Assembly: GCF_000379805.1 (NCBI RefSeq)
Contig: NZ_KB903535.1
Span: 133,204 to 189,098 of the forward strand
DNA length: 55,895 nucleotides
Source of the DNA: Lewinella cohaerens DSM 23179
GTDB lineage: Bacteria > Bacteroidota > Bacteroidia > Chitinophagales > Saprospiraceae
Direction: 5' to 3'
Below are positions 33,651 through 43,306 of the stretch, in pieces (position 1 is the first letter of the stretch; each line of letters opens with the position of its first letter). The translations under genes were made by a program, and so were the position numbers. The notes under the pieces are model-generated. The model was not told the origin of the DNA and searched no databases. It was given only the letters and a program-made list of their open reading frames with translations.

Positions 33651-35903
33651 ATGAAAATCAACCTTAGTCCTTTCTGGCGAGTACTACTTTTACTAAGTAG
33701 TACTCCGATATTCCTTATTGCTCAACCTACTATCCAGGATTGCCTAGGAGCCGTACCTGTCTGCCAGGATCTGTATTCAGAGAGCCAGTCTCCTTCTGGA
33801 GATGGTAATATCGGCAATGAAATTATTAATGGCGAAACCTGTACCGCTGGAGAGTTAAATTCCATTTGGTACGTTTTTACCGCCAATGAGGATGGAATGC
33901 TAGGCTTCTTAATTACGCCTAATAATTTCAATGATGATTACGACTGGGCACTTTTTGACCTTACCAATGGCGATTGTGATGACCTCACCGCATCTAATCT
34001 CGTAAGCTGTAATGCTGCTGGCGGCACAGGCTGCCATGGCCCAACCGGTTGTGCGGCTAGTGGTATTGGCAATTGGGTGCCAGGGGGATGTGGGGGTACT
34101 GGCCCCATCAATGCATTGGTGCCTATGAGTGCTGGTAACACCTACGTTCTCATGGTCAGCAACTGGACAGGATCTAATGATGGTTATAGCCTTGATTTTA
34201 GTGAAAGTACGGGTTTAGGTGTATTTGATCAAACTCCTCCGCTAGTCGAAGACATTACCCAACTGCCCGAAAGCTGTGGAGACGCTACCATTGATATCTC
34301 TTTCAATGAATTTTTACTCTGCAACAGTATCAATGATAATGCTTTCCAATTAGACGGCCCGGGAGGCCCCTATACGCTTGATGCCAGTTCTCCAGACTGT
34401 ATTTCGGGGAGTAATCAGGCCAAGTCTTTTAGGCTAGCTATTTCTCCCCCCATACAGTCTATGGGCGATTACACGCTCACCATTGATCCGACTGGCCCTG
34501 GGGATTTACTCGACCTTTGCGACAATCAGGCAGAATCTTTTACTTTCAATTTTACCGTTGATGTACCTTTACCGGTAATAATTGACATAGGCCAAGACAC
34601 TAGTCTGGTTTGCGCTGGCGACGAGCTCGTACTTGATGCCTCTTCCGGCGGCAATACCTTTCTTTGGGAGGATGGCTCCACCGACCCCACACTCATTGTC
34701 ACCAACGAGGGAGTCTATAGTGTGACCGTTACCGATGATTGCGGTTTTGGAGAAGATGCCATTGAGGTTTTTGTACAACAATTTCCTCCTACCGTTAACT
34801 TTGGTGCTGATCAAATTATTTGCCCCGGAACTTCTCCATTGTTGGATGCCGATAATGGTGTAGCTTTCTACAACTGGCAAGACGGCAGTAGTGCTACTAA
34901 CTATACCGTCACGACAACAGGCGATTATGCTGTTACTGTTGAAAATGGATGTGGTGTTGTGGAAGAAGCGATTAACATTACCTATGTACCGCCACTCAAT
35001 CTAAATCTAGCGAATGAGTATGTACTCTGCCTTGGCGATACCCTCACGATTAATATAGAGCGCCCATTTGCAACCTATCAATGGTCAGATGGAAGCACAC
35101 TACCTCAACGAGATATTACTGCCGACAATAATTTTTCGCTCACGGTGACAACCATTTGTGAAGTCTACGAAGCGGATTTTGCGGCCATTTTCCTTGTTGA
35201 CCCAATGCTTGATCTGGGAGAAGATTTAATACTATGTCCCAATGACAGCCTCATCCTTGAGCCAGGTATTCCTGGTGCTACTTATTTATGGCAGGATGGA
35301 AGTACACAGGATCGTTTTGTTGTTACAACTCCCAATACCTACGGAGTAACCATTTCCACCGCCTGCAATGATCTCGTAGACTCGGTTGTTATCGATTACT
35401 TACTCCCCATTACCACAGAACTAGGGAGAGACACCTTCCTCTGCCCTGAGGATCCTTTCTTATTGGACGCGAGCACCGAAGTCCTCGCTGATTACCAATG
35501 GGAAAATGGCGCAAAAGAAGCACGCCGTCTGATCTTTGGGCCCGGAGATTACAGTATCACTGTCAGCTCTATTTGTGAAACCGTTATCGACACCATACAG
35601 ATTGCCGAATGCGAGATATGTACCGTTTACATGCCCAATGTATTTAGCCCGAATAATGATGGTGTCAATGACCGACTGTTCCCTCAGAGTCACTGCTCTC
35701 TAGAAGCCTATGAGATGCAGGTATTTGATCGTTGGGGGAGTCAGGTTTACCAATCCTCCAACCCCAACGATGGTTGGAACGGTAAAATAAGAGGAGACTT
35801 GGCACGGCAAGGCACCTACGTTTGGATGATTCAATACACTGTGAGTGAAAATGGAATAGCAAGGAGCACAAGCCAACGCGGAGATGTTGTACTACTTCGT
35901 TAA
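33651..35903 (+). CDS. Large T9SS type B surface protein with Ig/PKD-like repeats
   Basis: A 750-residue exported protein. Signal FWRVLLLLSSTPIFLIAQ; an N-terminal lectin-like domain rich in Cys and Gly (about 20-190, with IWYVFTANEDGMLGF); an Ig-like domain; then about five repeats of roughly 80 residues each containing a DTSL or CPND start, a WQDGST/WEDGST turn and a GVYSVTVTDDCG end; finally a type B sorting domain (VYMPNVFSPNNDGVNDRLFP, FDRWGSQVYQS). Probably a surface adhesin. It follows the ECF/anti-sigma pair by 135 nt on the same strand and may be a target of that sigma factor. Confidence 0.92.
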   Translation: MKINLSPFWRVLLLLSSTPIFLIAQPTIQDCLGAVPVCQDLYSESQSPSGDGNIGNEIINGETCTAGELNSIWYVFTANEDGMLGFLITPNNFNDDYDWALFDLTNGDCDDLTASNLVSCNAAGGTGCHGPTGCAASGIGNWVPGGCGGTGPINALVPMSAGNTYVLMVSNWTGSNDGYSLDFSESTGLGVFDQTPPLVEDITQLPESCGDATIDISFNEFLLCNSINDNAFQLDGPGGPYTLDASSPDCISGSNQAKSFRLAISPPIQSMGDYTLTIDPTGPGDLLDLCDNQAESFTFNFTVDVPLPVIIDIGQDTSLVCAGDELVLDASSGGNTFLWEDGSTDPTLIVTNEGVYSVTVTDDCGFGEDAIEVFVQQFPPTVNFGADQIICPGTSPLLDADNGVAFYNWQDGSSATNYTVTTTGDYAVTVENGCGVVEEAINITYVPPLNLNLANEYVLCLGDTLTINIERPFATYQWSDGSTLPQRDITADNNFSLTVTTICEVYEADFAAIFLVDPMLDLGEDLILCPNDSLILEPGIPGATYLWQDGSTQDRFVVTTPNTYGVTISTACNDLVDSVVIDYLLPITTELGRDTFLCPEDPFLLDASTEVLADYQWENGAKEARRLIFGPGDYSITVSSICETVIDTIQIAECEICTVYMPNVFSPNNDGVNDRLFPQSHCSLEAYEMQVFDRWGSQVYQSSNPNDGWNGKIRGDLARQGTYVWMIQYTVSENGIARSTSQRGDVVLLR

Positions 35904-35934
35904 GTAGACGATATTCTTAATTAGCATAAAGTAG

Positions 35935-35977
35935 AAAGGCAGCGGTTTCCGGAATGGAAGCGCTGCCTTTGTGTTTT
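35935..35977 (+). terminator. Terminator after the type B surface protein
   Basis: AAAGGCAGCG/CGCTGCCTTT, a 10-bp stem with an inner TTCC/GGAA pairing, followed by GTGTTTT; 32 nt after the stop. Confidence 0.85.
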
Positions 35978-36225
35978 AAATACTGGGCTGAATCAACGTT
36001 CTTCTCGTCTCAGAGGTTGAAAATTGAACATCAGCAATACCAGCAAAAGTATTCCTAAGATGATCATGGGGATAAAGATTATGAAGCACCTCTATCGAGA
36101 GCTACTTCGTTTTCAATGGATTATATTTCAGGGGGTAAATACATAACTAAAATAGCACATTTTTAGTTCCTTATCAATAGAAAAACTTTATTTAACTAGA
36201 CAATAACAGGCCTTTAAACAACGAA
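35978..36225. other. Intergenic stretch without a gene
   Basis: Between the terminator of the surface protein and that of the SOD gene. AT-rich, with no open frame of note and no repeat recognised. Confidence 0.6.
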
Positions 36226-36255
36226 CCCCGAAACCTTCTGAGAAAGGCCTCGGGG
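36226..36255 (-). terminator. Terminator of the superoxide dismutase gene
   Basis: CCCCGA-AACCTT pairs with AAGGCC-TCGGGG with minor mismatches, 26 nt after the SOD stop; the following minus-strand sequence is only moderately T-rich (TTCGTTGTTT). Confidence 0.6.
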
Positions 36256-36280
36256 CTTGCTGTCAATTAATCAACCTTGC

Positions 36281-36913
36281 TTACAAATCAGAAGCACCTT
36301 TGTTGGCTGCATTGAAACGCTCTGTAACTTCCTGCCAATTGATGACATTAAAGAAAGCGTTTACGTAGTCCGGACGACGATTCTGATAATTGAGGTAGTA
36401 GGCATGTTCCCAAACATCCAAGCCCAGGATTGGCGTCCCCTGCTGTTCAACGACATCCATCAAGGGATTATCCTGATTAGGGGTGGAAGTGATAAACAAG
36501 TGATCTGAACCACTCACACACAGCCATGCCCAACCAGAACCAAAACGAGTACCAGCTGCTGCCGAAAATTCTTCCTTAAATTTCGCAAAGCTGCCAAAAT
36601 CACGGACAATAGCTTTATGAATATTCGTGCGGTCACTGGGCTCGCCTCCGCCATCGGGTGACATCACCTCCCAGAAGAGTTTGTGATTATAATAACCGCC
36701 ACCGTTATTGCGCACAGCCATACTGTGTTTAGAAACGTGCACTAAAATTTCTTCAATCTTCATACCATCCAAGTCTGTACCTTCGATAGCTGCATTGAGC
36801 TTATTGGTATAACCGGCATGGTGCTTGGAGTAATGAATTTCCATTGTACGCGCATCAACATGTGGCTCTAATGCGTCGTAAGCGTAAGATAAATCTGGGA
36901 GCTGAAAGGCCAT
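36281..36913 (-). CDS. Superoxide dismutase, Fe/Mn type
   Basis: A 210-residue cytosolic enzyme that dismutates superoxide. The hallmarks are [20 protein letters not shown] with the first metal His, [16 protein letters not shown] with the second His, GSGWAWLCV, and [20 protein letters not shown] with the metal Asp and His. Fe versus Mn preference cannot be told. It is a single gene with its own terminator. Confidence 0.97.
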   Translation of the reverse strand: MAFQLPDLSYAYDALEPHVDARTMEIHYSKHHAGYTNKLNAAIEGTDLDGMKIEEILVHVSKHSMAVRNNGGGYYNHKLFWEVMSPDGGGEPSDRTNIHKAIVRDFGSFAKFKEEFSAAAGTRFGSGWAWLCVSGSDHLFITSTPNQDNPLMDVVEQQGTPILGLDVWEHAYYLNYQNRRPDYVNAFFNVINWQEVTERFNAANKGASDL

Positions 36914-37207
36914 AGTGTACCTTTAATTTTGGTGTATAAAATTAGTTTCTTCTTTTCAAACAGTCATCTTAAGGTAATTGTTTAGTAGAACCTACGGCTA
37001 ATGACACCCTTTGGTCTGTTCCCCGTTTTTCTGTAAACTAATTACTAAGACTAATCGTTTGTCCAGTAAAGATATTTCGCTTTTGGCATTCCTCCTTACT
37101 ATTTGCAAGCTATAAGACGGCAACTATGTATAGAATTGCTTAAATTGCTAAGTAACATACTAAAGCTCCAAAATAGTTTTGTCCTCATCCACGCAATACC
37201 GCGACCT

Positions 37208-39973
37208 ATGAAGAGAACGATAATCCGCTTACTCTCCCTGACTCTACTCCTTTTTTGTGTACCACCATCTGCTTGGGCTACTCACAATCGCGCTGGAGAA
37301 ATCATTGTGGAGACCATCCCTGATGCTAACGGCAATTGTGGCCTAACCGTGAAGGCTACTATTATTACCTACACCAAAACCTCTAGTGTAGATGCTGATC
37401 GCGATTCTCTTACCATCTGCTGGGGCGATGACAACTGTGAACGAGTAGCAAGGATGAATGGCGCTGGCACCCCTCCTGAAGGCGAGCGACTCGAAAATGA
37501 CATTAAGTTCAACATATACATGGCTACCCATACCTATACGGGGCCATCAAGATATACCATCAGTTTTGAGGACCCTAACCGAAATGCTGGGGTACTTAAT
37601 GTAAACTTCCCTAATTCGGTTAGTATTCCGTTTTATGTCGAGAACGTTTTTTCTCTTTTCAACCCCGTCTTTTCGGGATGCAACAACTCTCCTGTCTTAC
37701 AGGTCCCTCCTATAGACTTTGCCTGTACTGGCGAGGTTTTCACCCATAATCCTGGTGCTTACGACATTGACGGAGACAGTCTTTCTTACGAATTAGCGGT
37801 GCCCAAACAAGGGCCCAATGATCCCGTTCCCAATTTTTTCTTCCCCAATGGCATGTCCATTAATTCCTTAACGGGAGATTTAGTATGGGACACCCCTACT
37901 CAGGCTGGTGAATACAATATCGCTATCAATATTTATTCGTACCGTAATGGTCAGATCATCGACACCATGGTGCGGGATATGCAAATCATCGTCGAGGATT
38001 GTAGTAATGAACCGCCTTTGGTAGTTACCGAATTTGATGAAATATGCGTCATCGCTGGCACCACTATTGACTTCGATGTTATTGCTACTGCTCCTTTTAC
38101 CGATACGGATCAAAGGGTAAGGCTTCTGGCTTACGGAGCTCCATTAAACACGAGTATTAGCCCTGCACAATTCACACCTCCATCCGAAGCGTATTTTGAT
38201 GATCCATTGGTCAAAAACTTCCGCTGGGAAACCACCTGCGAGCATATCTCCAGTCAACCTTACAATGTGGTATTTAGGGCTGTAGACGATTTCCTCGGTG
38301 ATACAACCGGGCTCGCCACCCTTAAAACAGTGAGAATAAAAGTTGTCGGACCACCTCCTGAAGATGTACAGGCTATTGCGGAAGGACCAGTCATCAACGT
38401 CAGTTGGGAGTCACCTTACATTTGTGAAGATGCCCAAGACGACTACTTCAGAGGATTCTCCGTCTGGCGGCGGATCAACTCAGATCAATCACCACTAGAC
38501 ACTTGTGTGACAGGCTTAGCTGGGCGTGGCTATACCAAAATATCCTCAGATACGATCCAGCAGATTGTGGATGGACGTTATTTCTTTGAAGACCGTAATG
38601 TAGAAAGAGGAAAGACGTATTGTTATCGGATACTCGCTAATTTTGCCCGACGCACTGCTAACGGTTTATTCTTCTATAACCCTGTAGAAAGTTTACCTTC
38701 CGAAGAATCTTGCGTGCAATTGGGAAGGGATGTCCCTCTACTGATCAAGGCAGATGTAGTAACCACTGACCTTAACAATGGTGTCATTGATGTTTGCTGG
38801 ACCAAACCTGATCCTGCAGATTTGGATACCACCCTCAACATGGGCCCCTATACTTACGAATTATTACGCGCTCCTGGCCATACAGAGGATATCAATAACT
38901 TCACACCAATCAACAGTGTTACCGCTCCTACTTTTGCGCTGGCCACTGATACTTGTTTTACAGATATCAGCCTGAACACAGTAGATCAGCCGTACACTTA
39001 CGTCATCAATTTTTATGTCAATGGAGAAACGATGCCTTTAGGAGCTAGTACCGTAGGAGGTTCGATCTATCTAAATGCGACACCGTCGGATAGAGTTAAC
39101 ACCCTTTTCTGGGATGAATTTGTCCCTTGGGAAAACTTCGAGTATACTATCTTCCGCGAAAACACGAGTGGTGGTTTGGATTCGTTGACTACCGTATCTG
39201 ATCCGATATACCGCGACGAAGGCTTAATGAACTTGGTAGAATACTGTTATGTCATCAGAAGTGCTGGCACTTATAATATTGATGGTGTTCCATCTCCACT
39301 AATTAACCGTTCGCAACGGGTATGCAGTACACCATTCGATAATGTTCCTCCTTGTCCACCAGCCTTAACGGTTACAAACCTGTGTGATTTCAGCGAAAGC
39401 TGTGATGACATAGAAGTATTGGAAAACAACCTCGTTTGGGAAAGCGCCCTAACCCTTTGTCCGGAATTTGAAGATGTAGACAGTTATAACATCTACTATG
39501 CTCCTGTCGTCAATGCTCCTTTCAGTTTGATCGCTACAGTTGATGATCCTAACATCCTTGAGTTTATCCACCAACCTGGTGGTACAATAGCAGGTTGTTA
39601 TGCAGTCACAGCCGTGGATACGGTGGGTAATGAAAGCGCGCAAAGCAACATCGTTTGCGTGGACAATTGTCCCGTTTACGAACTGCCCAATGCTTTCACC
39701 CCAAATTCCGATGGCCAGAATGACTTATTTGTCCCTACACGTTCCTGCTTTATCGCTGAGGTAGAATTCCAAGTATACAACCGCTGGGGTGGCCTCGTTT
39801 TTGAAACCAAAGATCCGGCACTCAACTGGGATGGTACCAATATGAAGGGCGATGCCCTCGAATCAGGGACTTACTTCTATCGATGTCGAATATTCGAGCA
39901 ACGCGTGGAAGGTATACTCCCTGTCCCCGAGCTATTGAGTGGCTATATTGAGTTATTGAAAGGGGCGCCGTAG
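37208..39973 (+). CDS. Large T9SS type B surface protein with FN3-like domains
   Basis: A 921-residue exported protein. Signal LLSLTLLLFCVPPSAWA, then THNRAGEIIVETIPDANGNC, the typical opening of large Bacteroidota surface proteins with an N-terminal PKD-like region. Cadherin/Ig-like blocks follow (DIDGDSLSYELAVPKQGPND, GDLVWDTPTQAGEYNI), then FN3-like repeats (VNVSWESPYICED, GVIDVCWTKPDPAD), and the type B sorting domain (YELPNAFTPNSDGQNDLFVP, YNRWGGLVFET). Start chosen at the signal peptide, 35 codons inside the longest frame. It is probably a cell-surface or gliding-related adhesin. Confidence 0.92.
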   Translation: MKRTIIRLLSLTLLLFCVPPSAWATHNRAGEIIVETIPDANGNCGLTVKATIITYTKTSSVDADRDSLTICWGDDNCERVARMNGAGTPPEGERLENDIKFNIYMATHTYTGPSRYTISFEDPNRNAGVLNVNFPNSVSIPFYVENVFSLFNPVFSGCNNSPVLQVPPIDFACTGEVFTHNPGAYDIDGDSLSYELAVPKQGPNDPVPNFFFPNGMSINSLTGDLVWDTPTQAGEYNIAINIYSYRNGQIIDTMVRDMQIIVEDCSNEPPLVVTEFDEICVIAGTTIDFDVIATAPFTDTDQRVRLLAYGAPLNTSISPAQFTPPSEAYFDDPLVKNFRWETTCEHISSQPYNVVFRAVDDFLGDTTGLATLKTVRIKVVGPPPEDVQAIAEGPVINVSWESPYICEDAQDDYFRGFSVWRRINSDQSPLDTCVTGLAGRGYTKISSDTIQQIVDGRYFFEDRNVERGKTYCYRILANFARRTANGLFFYNPVESLPSEESCVQLGRDVPLLIKADVVTTDLNNGVIDVCWTKPDPADLDTTLNMGPYTYELLRAPGHTEDINNFTPINSVTAPTFALATDTCFTDISLNTVDQPYTYVINFYVNGETMPLGASTVGGSIYLNATPSDRVNTLFWDEFVPWENFEYTIFRENTSGGLDSLTTVSDPIYRDEGLMNLVEYCYVIRSAGTYNIDGVPSPLINRSQRVCSTPFDNVPPCPPALTVTNLCDFSESCDDIEVLENNLVWESALTLCPEFEDVDSYNIYYAPVVNAPFSLIATVDDPNILEFIHQPGGTIAGCYAVTAVDTVGNESAQSNIVCVDNCPVYELPNAFTPNSDGQNDLFVPTRSCFIAEVEFQVYNRWGGLVFETKDPALNWDGTNMKGDALESGTYFYRCRIFEQRVEGILPVPELLSGYIELLKGAP

Positions 39974-40030
39974 GATACTAATATAAGTTGAACCTTCTCC
40001 TCAGGGGAGGGATAGCGGACACTTTTCAAT

Positions 40031-40072
40031 GTGCGAGGTGCGAGGTGCGAGGTGCGAGGTGCGAGGTGCGAA
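40031..40072. repeat. Heptanucleotide tandem array GTGCGAG x6
   Basis: Five perfect copies of GTGCGAG plus a sixth ending in A, 58 nt after the stop of the T9SS protein. A related GTGCGGR series is at 51382-51458. Confidence 0.95.
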
Positions 40073-40124
40073 AGGTCTATTCCTCAAAGAAGACTGACAT
40101 AGAATTTTATTTTTCTTAAAAAAA

Positions 40125-40160
40125 CTGTGTTAATCCGTCTCATCCGCTTGATCTGTGTTC
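40125..40160. repeat. Dispersed CTGTGTTAATCC-type repeat, copy 1
   Basis: Contains CTGTGTTAATCCG and CTTGATCTGTGTTC, the form of the widespread ATCTGTGTT repeat of bacterial intergenic regions. Related copies are at 52811-52840 and 52929-52969. Confidence 0.7.
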
Positions 40161-40175
40161 TATCTTAATTAACTG

Positions 40176-40871
40176 CTAGGAGTTAGTTGTTAGTGGTAAT
40201 CGACTACCATAAACAGCAATCAAATATTGAGCTAACAAGTAGGTAAACATAATGGCAAAACGGGCACCAGCAATCGGTTCACCAAACTTATTCAGCGCAA
40301 TCAAAGTATCTGATAACACGAAGAGCAACACACCTCCAAAGAAACCCCAGAAGATATTTGACGAAGTACGTCCATAAAGGTTTGCTGCCGCGATAGCCAT
40401 AGCAACGATGGCTGTGGCATATACTCCCACAGGCAGGCGCATTGGCCCAGGAATACCTGCCCATAAGGTCGTCAAAATCCAAACGAGGTAGCCTAAAAAG
40501 AGTATAGCAATCCAGGGTTTGCGGAATATTATTCCTTCTCTCACCTTTGGGTACGTCCATAGTGCGTAAGTATAGCACAATTGGGCTAGCAGAAAACTGC
40601 CCAACCCTAATAAAAAGAAGACTTCCAATCGCGGACCGTGCTCTACGAACATCAAAAGGGTATCTCCTCCTACAGAAAAGGCTAAGCCCAGCAACAAGAA
40701 TTTAGAAAAGCGGGAAGTATTATTCCCTGTCGTTCTCCAAAACCAAAAAGCCAATATGCTAACCAACAATGGCTTGGTAAGTAGGATCAGCCACTCTATT
40801 TGCAGTTCTTCCACTCCCAAATGAACTACACTAAGCAAAACATAAAATAAAAGTAGGATACGATTTGGCAT
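40176..40871 (-). CDS. Lysoplasmalogenase-like YhhN family membrane protein
   Basis: A 231-residue protein with about eight transmembrane helices. It fits the YhhN/TMEM86 family by length, topology and the conserved acidic and aromatic residues (GLAFSVGGDTLLMF, FLLAQLCYTYALW, LFVLSDTLIALNKF). Family members hydrolyse lysoplasmalogen or have lipid-related roles. It starts one base after the stop of the TonB-like gene and is co-transcribed with it. Confidence 0.9.
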   Translation of the reverse strand: MPNRILLLFYVLLSVVHLGVEELQIEWLILLTKPLLVSILAFWFWRTTGNNTSRFSKFLLLGLAFSVGGDTLLMFVEHGPRLEVFFLLGLGSFLLAQLCYTYALWTYPKVREGIIFRKPWIAILFLGYLVWILTTLWAGIPGPMRLPVGVYATAIVAMAIAAANLYGRTSSNIFWGFFGGVLLFVLSDTLIALNKFGEPIAGARFAIMFTYLLAQYLIAVYGSRLPLTTNS

Positions 40872-40872
40872 A

Positions 40873-41718
40873 TTACTCCAGTTTGATTCTTATGGGCAAA
40901 TTAAATTGTACCCGAACAGCTTCGCCTTTTTGCTTACCGGGAATAAAGTTAGGCATGGTTTTCACTAACTCCAGTGCAACCAAATCTATTCTTTCTTCCA
41001 AAGGCCTTACAACTCTAGCGTTGGTAATTACGCCATCAGTTTCAACGACAAAAGTAACAACAATGACCCCTTCCGGACCAGTGTATCCCTGAGGCAACCT
41101 TATACGGCTGTAAATATTTCTCAACAAGGCTGTTTGGGCGCATTGTTTACGTTCATTTAAACTCTGCTCTGCTTCGCAGCCAGGAAACCGGGGCATTTCT
41201 TCAGCGACCTTAAAAATAGGCTTTTCATCTTCGGAGGCATTTGATACATCAGCACTCTCCGCTTTTTGAGTATAACCTCGAACATTGGCCGGAGGCACTT
41301 CTGAAATCACCTCTACTTGTTCCAATTCACATTCCTCTACACCATCTGTAAAAATACAGGTTTTCCAAAGTTCTCCATTTTCGCGATAGTAATACCAACG
41401 GCCAGCCTCCTGCCCTTCGGTATAGCGGCCAGTGATTTCAACTTGTCCATTCGCGTAAAAAGTCTTCCAAGTTCCTTCTAATACCTTCTTGCGGCGATCG
41501 GCATAGGTAATCATTTCTCGGAGTGGGTGCTCGGAATTATCATAAAACTTTTCGATGTATAAATCGTAAGCTGTTCGTTCAAAGGTATATCCTTCCTTTG
41601 CTACCAAAACGGTGCTTCCCCGCTTAATGTATTCCTTGTAAGTGGTCGCCCAGTAGGCTGTTTGGGCATTAAGAGAAAAAGCCAATACCAGAATAAAGAG
41701 CGTCGTTAAAAAGCGCAT
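40873..41718 (-). CDS. TonB C-terminal-domain protein with MORN-like repeats
   Basis: A 281-residue exported protein (signal FLTTLFILVLAFSLNAQ). Residues 70-125 contain MORN/YwqK-like repeats (WKTFYANGQVEITGRYTEGQ, GRWYYYRENGELWKTC). Residues 170-281 are a TonB C-terminal domain (EEMPRFPGCE, GYTGPEGVIVVTFVVETDGV, PGKQKGEAVRVQFNLPIRI). No N-terminal Pro-rich spacer. It is the second protein of this kind in the window (see 25172-26242), and both share the 'MPRFP' start block. Confidence 0.9.
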   Translation of the reverse strand: MRFLTTLFILVLAFSLNAQTAYWATTYKEYIKRGSTVLVAKEGYTFERTAYDLYIEKFYDNSEHPLREMITYADRRKKVLEGTWKTFYANGQVEITGRYTEGQEAGRWYYYRENGELWKTCIFTDGVEECELEQVEVISEVPPANVRGYTQKAESADVSNASEDEKPIFKVAEEMPRFPGCEAEQSLNERKQCAQTALLRNIYSRIRLPQGYTGPEGVIVVTFVVETDGVITNARVVRPLEERIDLVALELVKTMPNFIPGKQKGEAVRVQFNLPIRIKLE

Positions 41719-41791
41719 TTTTTATTTTTTTTTCAGAAAGAATATTAAAGTCGGCTCAAAATAAAGAAATTAGGGAAACCTATAGATAAAA

Positions 41792-42475
41792 ATGCAACAC
41801 CTAAAAGAAGTTGGCGACTACTACGAGGCGCTCGCACCAGTGTATGACCAGGATCGTTTTGGCAATACTTACGGTCAATTTATTCATCAACAGGAAGAGG
41901 AAATACTCCAGCAATTCATTGGTAAACCACAGGGTAACGAGCTCCGACTTGACCTGGGTTGTGGTACTGGTCGATTATTACATTTTGGCACACACGGCCT
42001 GGATTATAGTCAAGCCATGATTGATGAAGCTCGCAAAAAACATCCTACCAAAGTACTTCAGCAGGGCAGCGCGCTGGCTATCCCTCATTTTACGAAAAAG
42101 TTCTCCAGCGTATTTTCTTTTCACCTGTTAATGCATCTCGCCGAGAGGGATATTCCGAAAGTATTTACAGAAGTAGATCGTATTCTAGATACAAAAGGAG
42201 TCTTTGTTTTTGACATCCCTTCTGCCAAACGTAGGCAACTCACTAGTTATCAAGCACAAAATTGGCATGCAGCACAATCATTATCCATTAATGACCTAAA
42301 ACGTATCCTCGGAGGTCGTTGGCAGGTCGTTGATTCTCAAGGTGTGCTTTTCCTTCCCATCCACCGTTTTCCAAATTGGTTACGCCAGCCTGTCCGCTGG
42401 TTAGACAGCCTCCTTTGCCGGTCTCCATGGAAAGAATATGCATCCTACCTCGTGATCAAAATTCAAAAAGTATGA
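41792..42475 (+). CDS. Class I SAM-dependent methyltransferase
   Basis: A 227-residue methyltransferase with the SAM-binding motif ELRLDLGCGTGRLLHFG, the motif-II-like HGLDYSQAMIDEAR and FSFHLLMHLAERDIPKVFTE, the general class I pattern. The substrate is unknown. Its TGA overlaps the start of the VanW gene (ATGA), so the two are coupled. Confidence 0.9.
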   Translation: MQHLKEVGDYYEALAPVYDQDRFGNTYGQFIHQQEEEILQQFIGKPQGNELRLDLGCGTGRLLHFGTHGLDYSQAMIDEARKKHPTKVLQQGSALAIPHFTKKFSSVFSFHLLMHLAERDIPKVFTEVDRILDTKGVFVFDIPSAKRRQLTSYQAQNWHAAQSLSINDLKRILGGRWQVVDSQGVLFLPIHRFPNWLRQPVRWLDSLLCRSPWKEYASYLVIKIQKV

Positions 42476-43188
42476 GATGGCTCAAAGATCAGATACCCCG
42501 CAATTGGCGATTAGCTGCGCAATTACTAAAACGGCAAGTCCTAGATCAGCAAGCAGAACGAGAAGGGTTGTTTGCAACAGCGACCGACCAACATCCCAGC
42601 TATTCTTATGCTCTTGAACAACAACAATCCATTCGCCCAGGGAAGCATTTAGCGAATAAGCTGCATAACCTCCGCCTTGGAAGTGCTGCGATTAGCCCTA
42701 TCCTGATCCAGCCTGGCCAGGTATTTTCTTTTTGGCGAAGCGTAGGGGCCCCAACATTAGAAAGAGGGTTTCTTGCAAGTAGAAATCTAGTCCAAGGAAA
42801 ATTAGTCCCCGAAGCAGGCGGCGGCCTTTGTCAGCTTTCAGGTATCCTTTACCTATTGGCACTAAGAGCTGGCATACAAATCATCGAACGCCACCATCAT
42901 TCCGTAGACATTTACGCCGAACCTGAACGGTTTTGCCCTTTGGGTGCTGATGCGACCGTTGTTTATGGTTATAAAGATTTGCGACTCAAAAACAACCTTA
43001 CAACTCCCTTAACTTTCCAGTTGACGGTTTCCGATGAAAAATTGACCGCAAAACTGGTGGCAACCTCAAGGTTAACAGACTACCCTCTTGATTTTGTACG
43101 AAAACAAGAAGGAGAAAAAACAGTCGTAAACACCGTGAGAAAGGAAGGCAACCAAAATAAGGTCATCGCTACCTCCTATTACCTGTAA
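42472..43188 (+). CDS. VanW family protein
   Basis: A 238-residue protein of the VanW family: NKLHNLRLGSAAISPILIQP, GQVFSFWRSVGAPTLERGFL, LVPEAGGGLCQLSGILYLLA and HHHSVDIYAEPERFCPLGAD are its conserved blocks. VanW proteins are found with glycopeptide-resistance clusters and in envelope contexts, but their activity is unknown. There is no membrane anchor or signal here. ATG 42472 is the correct start because it gives the four-base overlap with the methyltransferase and begins at the conserved N-terminus. Confidence 0.9.
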   Translation: MRWLKDQIPRNWRLAAQLLKRQVLDQQAEREGLFATATDQHPSYSYALEQQQSIRPGKHLANKLHNLRLGSAAISPILIQPGQVFSFWRSVGAPTLERGFLASRNLVQGKLVPEAGGGLCQLSGILYLLALRAGIQIIERHHHSVDIYAEPERFCPLGADATVVYGYKDLRLKNNLTTPLTFQLTVSDEKLTAKLVATSRLTDYPLDFVRKQEGEKTVVNTVRKEGNQNKVIATSYYL

Positions 43189-43246
43189 CCTTCCCTGTTA
43201 ATTTCCTTAACCCCCATTTAAACATATCCTAAACCTACTAAAATGC

Positions 43247-43277
43247 TTGTATAAAGGTCATTGATCATCAATATTTG
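43247..43277 (+). promoter_or_regulatory. Promoter of the TPR protein gene
   Basis: TTG (43247-43249), 20 nt, AATATTTG (43270-43277): one mismatch to TAnnTTTG. It would give a leader of about 20-25 nt before ATG 43307. Confidence 0.55.
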
Positions 43278-43306
43278 TATGATCGCTAACCCTAGTACAA
43301 GCGCTT

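Noticed and set aside
40031-40072. Possible CRISPR-like array
   Set aside because: Units are 7 bases without spacers and there are no cas genes.
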